Origin: Artemia franciscana
Lineage: Eukaryota > Arthropoda > Branchiopoda > Anostraca > Artemiidae
NCBI RefSeq assembly: GCF_032884065.1
Contig: NC_088872.1
Location: 3,534,001 to 3,598,000 of the forward strand
DNA: 64,000 nt
Direction: 5' to 3'
The position numbers and the translations under genes are program-made. The notes under the pieces are model-generated. The model worked only from the letters and a program-made list of their open reading frames with translations. It did not search any database and was not told the origin of the DNA. Shown one piece after another: positions 45,126 through 57,579 of the stretch; the stretch's first letter is position 1, and each line of letters begins with the position of its first letter.

Positions 45126-46140
45126 GCATAAGCTTAGAGCTGGTGCTGTTGAGAAAAAAATTCTTAGTCTAGGCCTAGGCTGCTTCATAATAGCCTATAT
45201 AGAATAACCTAATTGTAGTTCATAGTTTTACTGCAATTCTGCCATACTTTACTCCAAAACATCCCTCCCCTTCTCCTCAATAGACCTAATTCCAGGCTAA
45301 TATTGAGATATTTCCTTCTGAAAAGGCCCTGGCCCAGAATTTGTTTCTTCTTTTTAAAGTGTTAGGCTATAGCCTTTAGAATTTAGAGATCTTCAAGTAG
45401 TCCCTTAAACTTAGGCAACTATCATTTAGAAACCTTTGCTGATATAAATGCAGCAGTTTCCTGATTTTATTTTATTGTAGGCTAGTTTACAAAATTTTGC
45501 CTTGACACAATATTACCAAAAATTCTAATCAGAAACTCACCCCACCATCATTCCTAATAAAAAATGCCCTCGTTATTCTTAAAAATGTCTTTCGTTTTTA
45601 TATTCTGTCAGGACATAGCTAAGAATCTGCGGTTGCCTACCTTGAACTTGACCAAAGACCTCAAATTTCGATTTCACAAATCCAGAAACCATGTCTTTTG
45701 TTTTCGTAATTTAATTACTTCTTGTTTTTAGATGGCAGTGAAGTTCATTTTGTTAAGTGTACACCAACCCTATTAAATGGCCACTCTCTATGAAGAAGAG
45801 ACAGTGTTCTTCTTCAGGGAGCTATTTTGATCATCTTCTTTCCAACATAGATGTATCAGAAATCTAAGTATCAACGTTTGGTCTTTGCGCTGACTATCTG
45901 ACTGTTTGGAAATCTGGGAAGGAGATTGATATCTAGAGATTCCTTTCGGATTTTGGTCTCCCTGTCACAATTATTGCTACTAACTTTACCTTGTTTACTA
46001 ATGTAGACAAGGGTGGATCCAAGGGGATAGCCCCCCCCCCACCCAAGATTTTCTGGCACCATCCTTCCGTTTTTGTTTTTTATATTTTTGTTTAATTAAA
46101 TTGGTCAATTTATCGTTGCTTATTCACCCAACTAACTAAA
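45126..46140. other. No recognisable gene
   Basis: AT-rich with several TAGGCCTA-type words and a C run near 46,030-46,040. No frame or domain recognised. Confidence 0.45.
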
Positions 46141-46144
46141 AAAA

Positions 46145-46250
46145 CACAACACAGTTTTTTGATGAAAGTTAAGAGCGAAGTTAAAACTTAAAACGAAACA
46201 AAAATAACCGTCTTCAGCCCGTTCAGTATCTATGCGTAAAATTGGCGAAC
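46145..46250. repeat. Left arm of a GTAAGGAGC-type palindromic module, diverged
   Basis: GATGAAAGTTAAGAGCGAAG and TTAAAACTTAAAACGAA match the left arm of P1/P2; no right arm follows. Confidence 0.5.
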
Positions 46251-46329
46251 AAAGGTTTGATTTTTGCAGGTTTCCTGTTTGAAGTTACTGAACTAATTTT
46301 TTTTATTGTTTTAAAAATTAGAATTGGGA

Positions 46330-46690
46330 GAAAAAAAGAAAAAAAGCAATAAACACGCATCCGTGAGCTTTCTTCTGGCAATAGTTACAAAATTCCGCAT
46401 TTTAGCAGATAGGAGCTTGAAACCTATTTAGTAGGGTTTTCTGATACACTGAATCTGATGGTATGATTTTCATTAAGATTTTACAGCTTTTGGGGGGTGT
46501 TTCCTTCTTTGTTCCAAAATAAGGCAGCATTTCTCAGGCTCGTAACTTTTGATGGATTAGGCTAAACTTGATAAAACTTATATATTCAAAATCAAAATGA
46601 AAATTCAATTCTTTGATGTATATATTGGTATCAAGATTCCGTTTTCTAGAGTTTCGGCCATTATTGAGTCGGGTCACTCTTTACTTACAG
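46330..46690 (-). repeat. Repeat family B, minus copy
   Basis: ACGCATCCGTGAGCTTTCTT, CTGAATCTGATGGTATGATT and GAGTCGGGTCACTCTTTACTT match the minus B module at 39,600-40,005. Confidence 0.65.
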
Positions 46691-47114
46691 TTTATTACTA
46701 TGCATATTTTGAAACACCAAGCAAGCAGATAATACTGCAAATGCAGGAAAACGATCGATCAATCAATCGATTTATTATCAAACACCCTATATGGTCTTGT
46801 CGACGAGGGGCAGTTCTTGTCACAAAATATAGAGCACAAAAGATAAATAATAGTTATAGTCATAGCAATCGTCATGCAAATTTATGCGCACATGAACAAG
46901 AAATATTAAATAAATACAAAACTTTGAAATAAAATAAACCAAGTCAAACTAAAACCCAATATATTTGAAATTCAAAATTTGTGAAAAAATATGAACCAAC
47001 TAAGATGCATAAAACATTTTAAAACTAACTATTTAAAGAAATTTGAATTCAAAGTAAAAAGAAATTTAAAATCAAAAACGACTAAAAAAGATAATAAACT
47101 GAAACAAATATATA

Positions 47115-47255
47115 GGTAAAATTATTGACAAGGGTCAAACTTTAGGATAAAGAGTGGCGCATTAAAGAGGGAACTGCCCCTTTCATAAACAGAGTAATTT
47201 CTGTTCGCTTTGAGTTTCATATTGCTCCTTAATTATAGTTTAAAAACTTGTTTTT
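47115..47255. repeat. Right arm of P1-type foldback, solo
   Basis: GGGTCAAACTTTAGGATAAAG through ACAGAGTAATTTCTGTTCGC to ATTGCTCCTTAATTATAG matches P1 right arms; the left arm is absent. Confidence 0.6.
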
Positions 47256-47989
47256 TTTATTTAATGACCCTTAATAAGCCCCGGGACGATGGTAAACTCG
47301 ATTGCCGATGCTGTAATTTAGTCGCAGGACAAAATACTGGAAATTTCCGTCACCTAATTTGGTGTCGGGGTCAGGGGGCGATTTGCTGCTTCAAGAACTT
47401 TTAACTACTGCACTTCAAAACGCAAAATATACTCGTATGTAGAACCAAAATGAACTAATCGGGAGGATTCAAGAACTTATAAAATTCTAAGCAATCAAAA
47501 AAGCAAACACAGCGAGAGCTCGGCGTCTCCTTGCTGACAAATCCAACAATATACAGACAAGGGAAGTCATGGTAGATGTTTGGCGTTATGTATACAAATC
47601 AGAAAAAGGTTACGTACAACATTTGACAATATTTTCAAAGGAAGGCTAGATGCTAAAAGCTTCAGCAAGCTAGTTTTAAGGGAAGTCACCAAATCCGGCT
47701 TACACATGACAAATGACACATGACACATGACAAAGTATGTTGGCCATGGTTATAACAAAGTAGCTAGCAGGTAAAGCTTGGAAAATTGCACTTATTGTGA
47801 AATTGAATGTGTCATAGTAAAATTATTTGATTATTTTCATTGTCCGAGCCATACCACCAATCTTTTGCGCTCGAAGAGAGTTTCCTTCCCGATTCTACGG
47901 ATGCGCAAGATATCGTATGAGACAAAATCTCTCATTTCAATTTGAGTACTAAACAAACATGGCTTCTGAAGAAACATCTGATGTCAGAC
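47256..47989. other. No recognisable gene; short ACACATGAC repeat
   Basis: A short tandem stretch of (ACACATGAC)-like units lies at about 47,702-47,735. An open stretch around 47,490-47,700 is not recognised. Confidence 0.4.
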
Positions 47990-49335
47990 GATAACAAAGA
48001 TAAGATAAGAAGATAATATTTATTTTCAAAAGACTATGTCAAGCTCTATAGAGCCAAATTTGCTTTATATGTCAGAAAAAGTTAAGAAAAAAATCGAATC
48101 AGTACATTAAGTTGAACACTTAAAATTAAAAAAAAATTTAAAAGGTAAAATCATCAAAGATAAAGGGCAAATCAGTAAACTGGACAATTAAGTTACAAAA
48201 ACATTACAGTAAATCAACAATAAAAACGGCAATAGAGGAAAAGGGGAATTTGGCAAGTACATAATCACGAATTATTATTATTAAGGTGTTCCAGAATAAA
48301 GGGGATAAAACTTTTACGAAACCTCTCTGTAACAGCATGAATCGGAAAGTAAGTTGGGATTGCAAAGGAGGCTGACCGGGGAAGTCGGAGTCTAATGAGA
48401 TTGTGAAAATCAAGGAGTAGGTCCTTAGTATGTGGATTGGAAATGACTGATTTAGCGAAAAGCAGGCAAGTTTTTTCCCTCCTGTCTTTTAGGGTGGTAA
48501 TGCGTGCAGCTTTAAGGAGGAAGGAGTATGGGATTTTGCCTTCTCTGTAAATGATCCTGAGCAAACGCTTTTGGACCGACTCGATTTTGCACTAAGTTCA
48601 TTTGAAAATTGTGTATGCCAGACCGGACATGCATATTCCAATAACTGCCTGATAAACGATAAGTAAACACGGAGGGAATGTATCTCAGGACAATTAAATT
48701 TGTTTAGCAGCTTAAACATGGATAGTGAAACATTTGCTTGTTTAACAATGTTGGAAACATATGTGTCCCACTTAAGATCATTAGAAATTGTAACACCAAG
48801 GAGCTTAGCAAGTTTCACTAGCATTTTGCGTGGGATCGGGTCGCAAAAAAAAACAGGAGTAGATTTCAAGAAGTTGATCGTCGTTATCTGTGATTTAGTG
48901 GGATTTACTGTCAAATGTAAATTCTTAGATTCATCCGAACATTGGGTTAGGATTTTAACGGGGTCACTTTTAATATTCCTATGACAAGCTTCAAGGATCG
49001 ACAAATCATCCACATATTTTCATTTTTGGAGGAATTCCTTGCCAATTTCGTTAATATGGACAATAAATAAGAGGGGTCCCAATAAGGTTCCTTGAGGTAT
49101 TCTACAGTACCTAGGGAGGGGTTAGCGTAAGTATTTTTTTTATTTTACAACTTGTGATCTGTTTGAAAGGAACGATGTAACAATGTTTACTAATAGTGGG
49201 TCGATTTCAAAGTTTTCCTGTTGTAAATGGATTACGATATTGTGGTCAACTAAGTCAAACGCTTTCATCCTTACTAGCAGGACAATAAATTTTTTAGGTT
49301 TTCCAGTACAAACAGCAGTACCAACTTTCGTGCAT
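47990..49335 (-). pseudogene. CR1/Jockey-like LINE reverse transcriptase, 5'-truncated and broken
   Basis: On the minus strand: motif A region AFDLVDHNIVIHL (about 49,240-49,270), SNRSQ (about 49,155), PQGTLLGPLLFIVHINEIG (about 49,045-49,105), a stop, then catalytic YVDD (49,005-49,016, intact) with LSILEACHRN. The thumb region follows: LTVNPTKSQ, LLGVTISNDLKWDTYV, LLEYACPVWH. A frameshift near 48,570 leads to LLRIIYREGKIPYS and ITTLKDRREKTCLLF. It ends with a GATAAGATAAGAAGATAATA-like simple tail (about 47,990-48,020). The N-terminal endonuclease and 5' RT motifs are absent or unreadable. Confidence 0.8.
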
Positions 49336-51785
49336 TTTTAACTGTTGAGCCAGAAAGCAACTTAAGATGTTTAATGATTGTTGATTAAAGGTTTTCTTTG
49401 TACTTTTTAAATTGTAAGTTTTTAAGTTATGATTTTTAATTTGTAAATTGTATTTTTAAATTGTAACTTTTTGATTGTACAATTTGCCTTTGCTTTCATT
49501 CACGCGACTTTTCCTTTAATGCCTACAATGTTGTTTTGCTCACTAATGTACCCTAGTTCATTTACTTGACCCACATAATAGTATTATTTAACCAGGTCAG
49601 AGAGATGACACATTGCAATGTAGTACTATCCGTTTCTGACCAAGCTACCTTCATTTAAACTACCGGTTCTAAACGATCTCAGTGTGGATAATAGATCAAA
49701 AGGTGGTGGGATGATAAAATTATTTTGAAAAGAGCCTTCATTTTATTGGTTCATTATTAAAATTCAATGAATGGGAAGAACACAACATTGAAATGACAAC
49801 CACTGAAATTTCAAACTGCCAACATCTTGTTGTCAGTCTACAAATACAGTAATTTTGCCAAGTGAATTTCTAGATTAGTGAAAAAGACGATTTTGATACA
49901 TTGTATGACGCTATTGTTTAAAATATATGACAATAATGACAAAGTGTTTACTATTATATAGACAAAATTCAGCAATTACAGAGGATTAGCTTAACAAAAC
50001 ACACCTAGTGATTCTGTAATGAAATAATTTCATGTTCATGTGCTTATCCGCTCTATGTGACGCTTAAAGATTTAAGTTATTTTTTCTGGGTCCCAAAATT
50101 AGAAGATGCGTAGGTAAAAATTAACTGTGTTACCATAATCAGAGGATGAATCAGATGGCTGCGTGGAAAATAGAACAATTTTTTTCAAGGATGATTCCAT
50201 AATATAAAGGCAAATCACTGAAACTCATCTATGTTGTTTAACTCTGTAGTGTCCTCAGAATCATATTAGGAAATGGTATGGATGATGAAATCCAAAATGA
50301 TCCCTTTCTTCTGGTGTCATCATACTATTGGAAAAAGTGTATTGTTTAAAATAGGTGATAGCTGTGAAAACTTTTCCTCAATATTAAAGTTATTTACGCA
50401 AAAAGGTCTGAATCTTCCAGAAATTAGACATCTTGTTCATACTTGCAAAGACTAGACATTATCTTTAATCTATATTCTGTAAGAATGTAGAAAAACAACA
50501 CAATTCGTTAAGCTTCAAGGTTTTTTGACAAAATCAAAGGTTTTTCTACACAGTACATAAGGGTCAACAACTATCCAGTACTATATAAATAACCCTTCCT
50601 AGGTGACTAAATAGTTGTGCAAATAATTTTTACGATAAGCAGTTAATAAACCATATTCTAGGTTATAAGGTATGAAGATTATATGACATAATTTAACATT
50701 ATGTGAGTTACAGACTGAACAAAACTAGTCGGTAAAAATGACCGTAAAGCAGGCAGAATGTTTTGCCCCACCCTGAAAGATTTTAAATAGTCATGTGTTA
50801 CATAGAGCTGCAATATTATCGACATATATCACATCCTACTGAGGTGATGATTTCTGTATCTCTCTTTGTCCCCCAGTCGAAGGATTTTTTGCAAAGGACG
50901 GCATCACCATCGACGGCATAATTTTCTATCTTATGTGGAAAACATCCTAAATCCAAAAAAAAATTTGCCTCAAAGTTGTTTCAAAGACTAATATAATAAA
51001 AAAAATACACCTTTTTTAATATGTTGGAGAGTATAGCAGTCAAATTTCAAATTTAGGGATTTCTCGCTTACTTAGGGATTGTTTCCCAAGCTGTTAGCGA
51101 TTTTATTTTTCCTTCATTCTCAGCCTTGCACACCTTTTCTACCTAAAGAAGAAAAGAAGAAATTAAAAATCAATTCGAAATGTATCAGGGTGGAAACATA
51201 CATGGTAATGATGCCTATTCTTTCTCAACATTTATTAAAATGTGTTAAATAAATTATCGTGTAACTACAGGGTTAGTCAATTTCATATGAAAACATGTTA
51301 ATCAAACAATTTTCATTTCATAATAGCCTATGCAGAATAATCCTGTTAACATAGGCCTATTTTGGAGGGGGGGAACCTTTTTTTTCACTATTTTCCTTTT
51401 ATTTCCAGTAAATTATAATTTGTGAAACTAGTTAGATTGATAGGCTATGATATTTACCTAGGCTTGTTGACAAGTCTAGCCAATAGGCTTAGGACAAGTC
51501 AGAAGTTCTTCAGGGGGTTGCCTCCCTAAAAGGAAACATGTTAGTAGAAAGGTTAAATATCTAGAATAATGGCTCTTCAGAACAAGACATGCTAGAGCAA
51601 CAAGAGAAATAGCCTAGGCTGTTTTAGTTTGCTAATTTCATGTTCATTTTTATGGTTTTGTTTATGTTTTTGACAAATCATCCTCAACCCCCTTCTAAGG
51701 GCCTAATATAGATCTAAACTATTTGAAAATAAAAAAATATGAATCACTTTTGGTCTTTCCCATTTCTCTGTTTTAAATCAGTTGT
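49336..51785. other. No recognisable gene
   Basis: 2.4 kb of AT-rich sequence. A degenerate TTTTAAATTGTAA-type simple repeat lies at 49,400-49,480. I see no frame with family resemblance; the open stretch 50,273-50,455 has none. Confidence 0.45.
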
Positions 51786-51789
51786 TGTC

Positions 51790-52150
51790 AATTATTATGA
51801 TAGGGTAAACCCACCGGTTGTCGGTCACAGACTAAATCCCGGGCAGAATCTTTGATTGGATTGCAACATGCCCAATACTCGGTCTCTGAGCACCCAATAC
51901 TCGGTCTCTCAAGTCAAGAGACTTGCTATTTCTGAGTCACTTCCGAAAAACCTGTTTAGATATTCTTTGCTGAGATCTATGACTCAGGCTCTTTGTCTGG
52001 TTATTAGACATTTTAATGTCTTGAAATTTGTTATTTTAAATTCGATTTTCAGAGAGAAAATAGTGGATCCAGGATTTTCTTTGGGGGAGGGCATAATAGG
52101 TTGCTTAGATAAACTTGCAAACAAAAAAATGCCCGCAAAATAAAGGGAAC
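51790..52150 (+). repeat. Dispersed repeat family D, plus copy
   Basis: GAGTCACTTCCGAAAAACC, GCTGAGATCTATGACTCAGG, GGTTATTAGACATTTTAATG and AATAGTGGATCCAGGATTTT are found in reverse complement at 62,480-62,790. A short direct repeat (CAATACTCGGTCTCT, twice) lies at 51,872-51,908. Confidence 0.7.
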
Positions 52151-52689
52151 CTCAACAATTATGCGTTGTAGGGTAGAGAAATAGTCTAAAGTATTAAAGA
52201 GTTTGGCCTTTATTTTAATGTTTTAAGATGAACAGAGGAGGTGATATGTTGTATAATGCGGAGCTTTGATTAGATGAAAATAGGCAGTAAAGTGGCCATC
52301 ATTTCTCACAAAAACTTAAATTAATAAATTTTGCGCTTCTCGTGCATTTATTTTCTATTATACAAATTCGCTAAAAAACTACTAGGCTGTGTTGTAAAAG
52401 CCATCCCTCTTTGCAAAACAAGCAAACCCAAAAAACCAAAACAGACTACCAAAAAAGTAATGATAGGCCTATCAATTTCTTTGCCTTAGTGCCATAGCAA
52501 GACAGACTCAAAAACAAATTTTTGACAGTAAAAAGAAGTTATGATTTTAATTTCTCCTCCTTGTTACTACAAAATGAAGATCTTCGCCTTGCAGTTGGCT
52601 TTTGTAGTAATACGGACAGATTCCGTTGATAAACCTAAATTTAATTAAATAATTTTTGGCGGTATGCAACATTAGTAAAACTTAACAAA
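52151..52689. other. No recognisable gene
   Basis: AT-rich; nothing recognised. Confidence 0.45.
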
Positions 52690-53492
52690 GACTGAAGGAC
52701 TTTTCAACTGAAAGTAATGAGGAGCATTAAAACTTAAAACGAACAGAAATTATTACGCATATGAGGGGTTCACTTCCTTCTAATACCTCGGTCTTTACGC
52801 TAAAGTATTTTTAGTATTTTCAACTATTTATTCTACGGTCTTTGTGATTCAGGGGCCATTCTTAAGGAATTGGGACACAATATAAGCTTTAGTATGAAGA
52901 GCGAGGTATTCACGAGGGGGCGAACCCCCTCATATAAGTAGTAAAAACATACGAATATAGAAGTTCGTTACGTAAGTTAATTCGTAAGTTACAAAAACGT
53001 TCATAAATAATTAAAAGTTCTAGTTGCCTTTTTAAGTAGCCGCAAATTGGAGGATAACTAGGCCTCCTCTGCTCCTTTTTCTCTAAAATTATCCGATCAA
53101 AACTATGAGAAAAACATTTAGCCCAAAAAAAAATATATAGGCAAATTTCGTTTTAATTATTCCAGTGTGGAGAGCCAAAATCAAAACATGCTGTAATTCA
53201 AAAACGTTCAGAAATTAAATAAATAAAAAACAAGTTTTTTTTAACCAAAAGTAAGGAGCGACATTAAAACTTAAAACGGACAGAAATTACTCTGTATATG
53301 AAAGGGGCTGTTCTCTCTTCAACACCCCGCTCTTTACGCTAAAGCTTTTTAATGTTTTAAAAAATGGAGTGGAGAGAAAGCGTCAAACTTTAGCGTAAAG
53401 AGCGGGATATTGAAGAGAGAACAGCCCCTTTCATATATGGAGTAATTTCTGTTCGTTTTAAGTTTTAATGTCGCTCCTTACTTTCAGTAAAA
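52690..53492 (+). repeat. Composite modular repeat, plus orientation (P2, E, P1)
   Basis: P2 (52,695-52,960) has arms CATTAAAACTTAAAACGAAC...GAGGGGTTC and CGAACCCCCTCATATAAG, with a long centre containing CAACTATTTATTCTACGG. Module E (52,961-53,240) contains AACTAGGCCTCCTCTGC. Foldback P1 (53,248-53,490) starts AAAGTAAGGAGCGACATT and ends AATGTCGCTCCTTACTTTC. Confidence 0.8.
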
Positions 53493-53699
53493 AAAAATGT
53501 TTTTTTATTTAATATATCTTAAAACCATATAACAAATGTATCTTCACAAATTTAGGAAACATCCAATGCGCTAATTCAGCCACATCAAGGAGTTCTCACC
53601 ACCTGCCAATGATCTATCTTGAAGATGCAATTAAAGAGATTTAAACGAGAAATAAAACCTAGTAAGAGCTGGCTCGACAACTTATGGTTGATAGTATAT

Positions 53700-53795
53700 C
53701 TTCCAACTTAAAAAGAACAGAAAATATTCTGTATATGAAAGGGATTGTCCCTCCCTCATCGCCCTGCTTTTTACGGTAAAACTTCGTATAAGAAT
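53700..53795. repeat. Left arm of P1-type foldback, solo
   Basis: AACTTAAAAAGAACAGAAA, TGTATATGAAAGGGATTGTC, then TCGCCCTGCTTTTTACGGTA: the left arm without its partner. Confidence 0.6.
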
Positions 53796-54233
53796 TCTAG
53801 CAAATTCCCTTGGTGTTAAATTTCTCCTGAAAATTTCACCCCCTAGAAACTTCCCTCTCATTGGAAATTCTCCCCGTGAAAAATTTTACTAGCAGAAAAT
53901 CTCCCCCACTCATAAAATGTATGTATACTTCCCTATAAAAGACTACGTAAGCAACAGACAAAAGGTATGACTTAGACATATTCCCAGGAGGATCGTGGTG
54001 TTACGGCAAAACTTCGTGTAAGAATTCTAGCAAATTCCCCTGGTGTAAAATTTTGTCATGAGAAATTTACCCCCTAGTAACTTACCTGCCATGGGAAATT
54101 CTCGTAAAAAATTTCACTTGCAGAAAATACTCCCGCATTCAAAAAATGTATGTATACTTCCCTGTAATAGGCTACGTAAGCGACGGGCAAATTTAATAAC
54201 TTAGACCTATTCCCAGAAGGATCGTGGTATCTC
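53771..54233 (+). repeat. Direct tandem duplication, 230-bp period
   Basis: TTACGG(T/C)AAAACTTCGTGT begins both units (53,771 and 54,001). Both run through AAGAATTCTAGCAAATTCCC and AATGTATGTATACTTCCCTG to CAGGAGGATCGTGGTGT-type ends. The units have diverged by many substitutions. Confidence 0.75.
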
Positions 54234-54285
54234 GAAAGGTATAATTGTTCGGCCTTTCAACTATTCTGAACAAAAAAATACTTCT

Positions 54286-54735
54286 ACTACTAACAAATTA
54301 CCGCAGCACCAAGCCCTCTGAGGCCAACACGGCTAAGCTCAGTCCTCTTCCAATCCAATATATTCAAAACTTCCCTCTTTACACTCTCCCAGAAAATTCC
54401 CATTTCGTTTAAAGCTTTCTTTATGAAATCCTCCCACCCCAACCGTGGATGACCAGCTTTCTGTTTAGCCCTAGACCGCTGGTCAAAAAGGACAATCGTC
54501 GGTAATTTGTCATCCTTCTTCCGCAAAGCGTGCCCTAGCCATCTTAACCTTTCTCTCATTAGAGCCATAGAAAGCAGAATGCTATCTCAAAATTTTGATT
54601 GGACTATTCAGATAAAAAAATTCTAGTTGTGGATTCCTTCCAGAATTCTTTTTGCATAGGCTACGAATCCACCTCAAAAATAGCCTACTTATATTTGAAG
54701 AAAGATCTGTTTTCACTCAAGTTAATTACCCTATT
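54286..54735 (-). mobile_element. RTE-like LINE 3' end with flank (copy A)
   Basis: The minus frame 54,290-54,568 reads RERLRWLGHALRKKDDKLP, RAKQKAGHPRLGWEDFIKKA and GLRGLGAAV, the C-terminal tail of the RT family also seen at 36.6-36.8 kb. It is 5'-truncated at the M(A/K)xMRERL position. The flank to its right (54,569-54,735: AAAAAATTCTAG, GCATAGGCTACGA, GAAGAAAGATCTGTTTTCAC) recurs at copy B. Confidence 0.8.
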
Positions 54736-55590
54736 TATTTATCTGACGGTTCAATGAGAGCTGGGATGTTTTGACATTAAAATGCACTGTTGTGAATCAT
54801 CTCCCTGTCTAAGTACGAAACAATCAGATAACTAATCGCCTCGCGGGTGATATGCTATTGAATATTTTAAACCCAACAAGGAACCAAATAATTGCACATG
54901 AAACGACAACAGTAGCTTGTTGTCATTACCTAGGTTAATTGAAATTCATTTGTTTAGCCTGAAACTTTGTGAAATTTTTAATTTCCCAATGGTTTCTTGG
55001 GATTTCTGGCAAAAATAGGACGTTTATTAAGAATTAGATACATTTGTGAAGCCTTTTTTGGGGGATTTTACATCATGCAATTATCCGGTCAAGTCACTGC
55101 CCAATTATTAATACGTTTTCTGTCCAACTTTTTACCCTCTTTGAAGTAATTAGCAATTGTACTGTTGTTGTTTTTTTGTAAAGAGAGTTTGCTTTCCACG
55201 GCAAAATAGAATTATCCTTGATACTAGGGCGTTTATCCCCCCTTTTCAGGATAAAGTACAGCTTTTATGGATCAATTTTGGAAACTATTATTTTTCATTA
55301 AAATCTACGTTTTTGCATTAGGAGAACTACCCCCTGCAACACCCATATCGCACTGTTAACCCTAAAATTTCCCTTTCAGTGGGATATAATAGATTAATCA
55401 CTGATTCTAAATCGCTATGAACACAACCTGAGCCTAAAACGTACTTTTGAGGCTCCAGTCTTCTTCCCCCCATCCGCTACAAGACTACAAATTAAAGTTA
55501 ATCTGTATTTTCCGATATACGTGCTTTTTGCATTACTAAATAAAAAATTGCTACTTTATATCTGCTGTTTCGAGGTTCCCCCCCCCCCGA
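54736..55590. other. No recognisable gene
   Basis: AT-rich; nothing recognised. A C run is at about 55,580. Confidence 0.45.
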
Positions 55591-55599
55591 AAAAAAATT

Positions 55600-56000
55600 T
55601 CTTGCGTACGTGCCTGCTATATATATATATATATATATAAATCCTCCCCATATTCCCCATGAATCCCCATATTTCTTCATGAAATCCTCCCACACCAACC
55701 GCGGATGACCAGCTTTCTGTTTAGCCCTAGACGGCCAGCCAAAAAGGACTGTATTTGGTAATAATTCATCCTTTTTCCACAAAGCGTGCCCTAGCCATCT
55801 TAACCTTTCTCTCATTACAGCCATAGAAAGCAGGATGCTATCTCAAATTTTGGATTGAAACATTCTGATAAAAAAATTCTAGCTGTTAATTCCTTCCATA
55901 TTTTTTTTTTTGCATAGGCTACGATTCCAACTCAAACATAGGCTACTCTTGTAGCATACTTATATTTGAAGAAAGATCTGTTTTCACTTAAGTTGTGATC
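55600..56000 (-). mobile_element. RTE-like LINE 3' end with flank (copy B) and AT microsatellite
   Basis: The minus frame carries RERLRWLGHALWKKDELLP and RAKQKAGHPRLVWEDFMKK, then diverges. An (AT)n run lies at about 55,618-55,638. Its 5' truncation point and its right flank (55,820-56,000) match copy A, so A and B are duplicates of one insertion, not two insertions. Confidence 0.75.
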
Positions 56001-56099
56001 CTTTTTAAGATCATGAGGGATCCCAACGTGCGACAAATATTTTCGGGAAATCGAATTACAAGCTAGAAAAAAAATTTTCTTAGAAAAACAAGTTAGAAA

Positions 56100-57560
56100 A
56101 ACAGTCCCCTCCCTCCAAAAATTTCTCCAACACAAAGACGTTTAAAGTATAAAACGTGTGAGATCCAACGTTTAATGTATAAAAAATTTTATGGTCAGGG
56201 GAAGTGGGATACGTGAGAGGATGTTTCTATGGGTGAATTTACCACAGGGAAGAGCATTTTCATGAAGAGTTGCTGGATTTTACAGCATTATTTAAAAAAA
56301 AAAAAAACATTTTTGGTTACTTTTTAAGTAACCAAAAAAAAATCGGAGGGAATCTTCCACGCTCATTTTTCTCCCAAAGTCAACGGATAAAAATTTTGAG
56401 ATAGCCATTTTGTTCCGCATAGTCGAAAACCATAATAACTATGTCTTTGGGGATGACTTACCATATCTACGTCTTTGGGGAGGGGCTGCAAGTTACAAAC
56501 TTTGACCAATGTTTACATACAGTAATGGTTATTGGGAAGTGTACCGACATTTTCAGGGGAATTTTTTTGGTTTGGGTGTGGGGTTCAGGGGAGGGGGCTA
56601 TATAGGAGGATCTTTCCTTGGAGGAATATTTCATTGGGGAAGAGAAATTCAATGAAAATGGCGCATTATTTTCTAGCATTACTATTAAAAAAAACAGCAA
56701 TGAAAATATAAACATGAAAATTTTTTTTCAATTGAAAGTAAGGAGAAGCATTAAAACTTAAAACGAACAGAGACTATTACGCATATTAGGGGTTCTAAAA
56801 ATACTTTACCACAAAGAGCGAGGTATTTAGGAGGAGATAAATACTTCGCTCTTTATGCTAAATTATTTTTAGTAATTTCAACTATTTATTCTACGGCCTT
56901 TCTGATTCAGGGGTTATTCTTAAAGAATTGGGACAAAACTTAAGATTTAGTGTGAAGAGCGAGGTATTAACGAGGGGACAAATCCCCTCATATATATAAT
57001 CAAAAATATAAGAATATAAAAGTTTGTTACGTAAGTTAATTTTTAAGTTACGTATATGTTTTACAAATAAAAACGTTCGTTAAAAATTAAAAGTTCTAGT
57101 TGCCTTTTTAAGTAACCGAAAAATTGGAGGGCAACTAGGCCTCCTTCCCCACCCCTCATTTCTCAAAATCGTCTGATCAAAACTAAGAGAAAGCCATTTA
57201 GCAAAAAAAAAATTAATATGCAAATTATATTTTAATAATTTATGTATGGAGAGCCAAATTCAGACATGCATCAATTCAAAACTTTCAGAAATTAAATAAA
57301 AAAAAATAAGTTTTTTGAAATGAAAGTAAGGAGCGATATTAAAACTTAAAACGAACAGAAATTACTCCGTATATGAAAGGGACTTTTCCTCCTCAACGCC
57401 CCGCTCTTTACGCTAAGGTTTCTTACTGTTTTAAAAAGTAGAGTTAAGAGAAAGGGTCAAACTTCAGCGTAAAGAGCGAGGCATTGAGGAGAAAAAGCCC
57501 TTTCATATGCGGAGTAATTTCTGTTCGTTTTAAGTTTTAATGTCGCTCCTTACTTACCGT
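56100..57560 (+). repeat. Composite modular repeat, plus orientation, longest downstream copy
   Basis: Order: module M2 (56,100-56,340: CCCCTCCCTCCAAAAATTTC, GGTTACTTTTTAAGTAACC), 'mid' (56,341-56,735: TGGTTATTGGGAAGTGTACC), P2 (56,736-57,000), E (57,001-57,310) and foldback P1 (57,320-57,557). The M2, E and P1 modules recur in reverse at 59,288-59,960. Confidence 0.8.
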
Positions 57561-57579
57561 TACAATAAACTTTTTTTTT

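Noticed and set aside
46597..46932. 111-codon frame at a repeat B boundary
   Set aside because: Its first third is antisense to repeat B and the remainder is low-complexity; no family resemblance.
47280..47404. Open frame with CRCCNL cysteine cluster as a zinc finger
   Set aside because: No repeated spacing of cysteines and histidines; overlaps the end of a solo foldback arm and has no recognisable family.
51856..52143. 95-codon frame inside repeat D
   Set aside because: The inverted copy at 62.5-62.8 kb does not keep the frame, so it is not under coding constraint.
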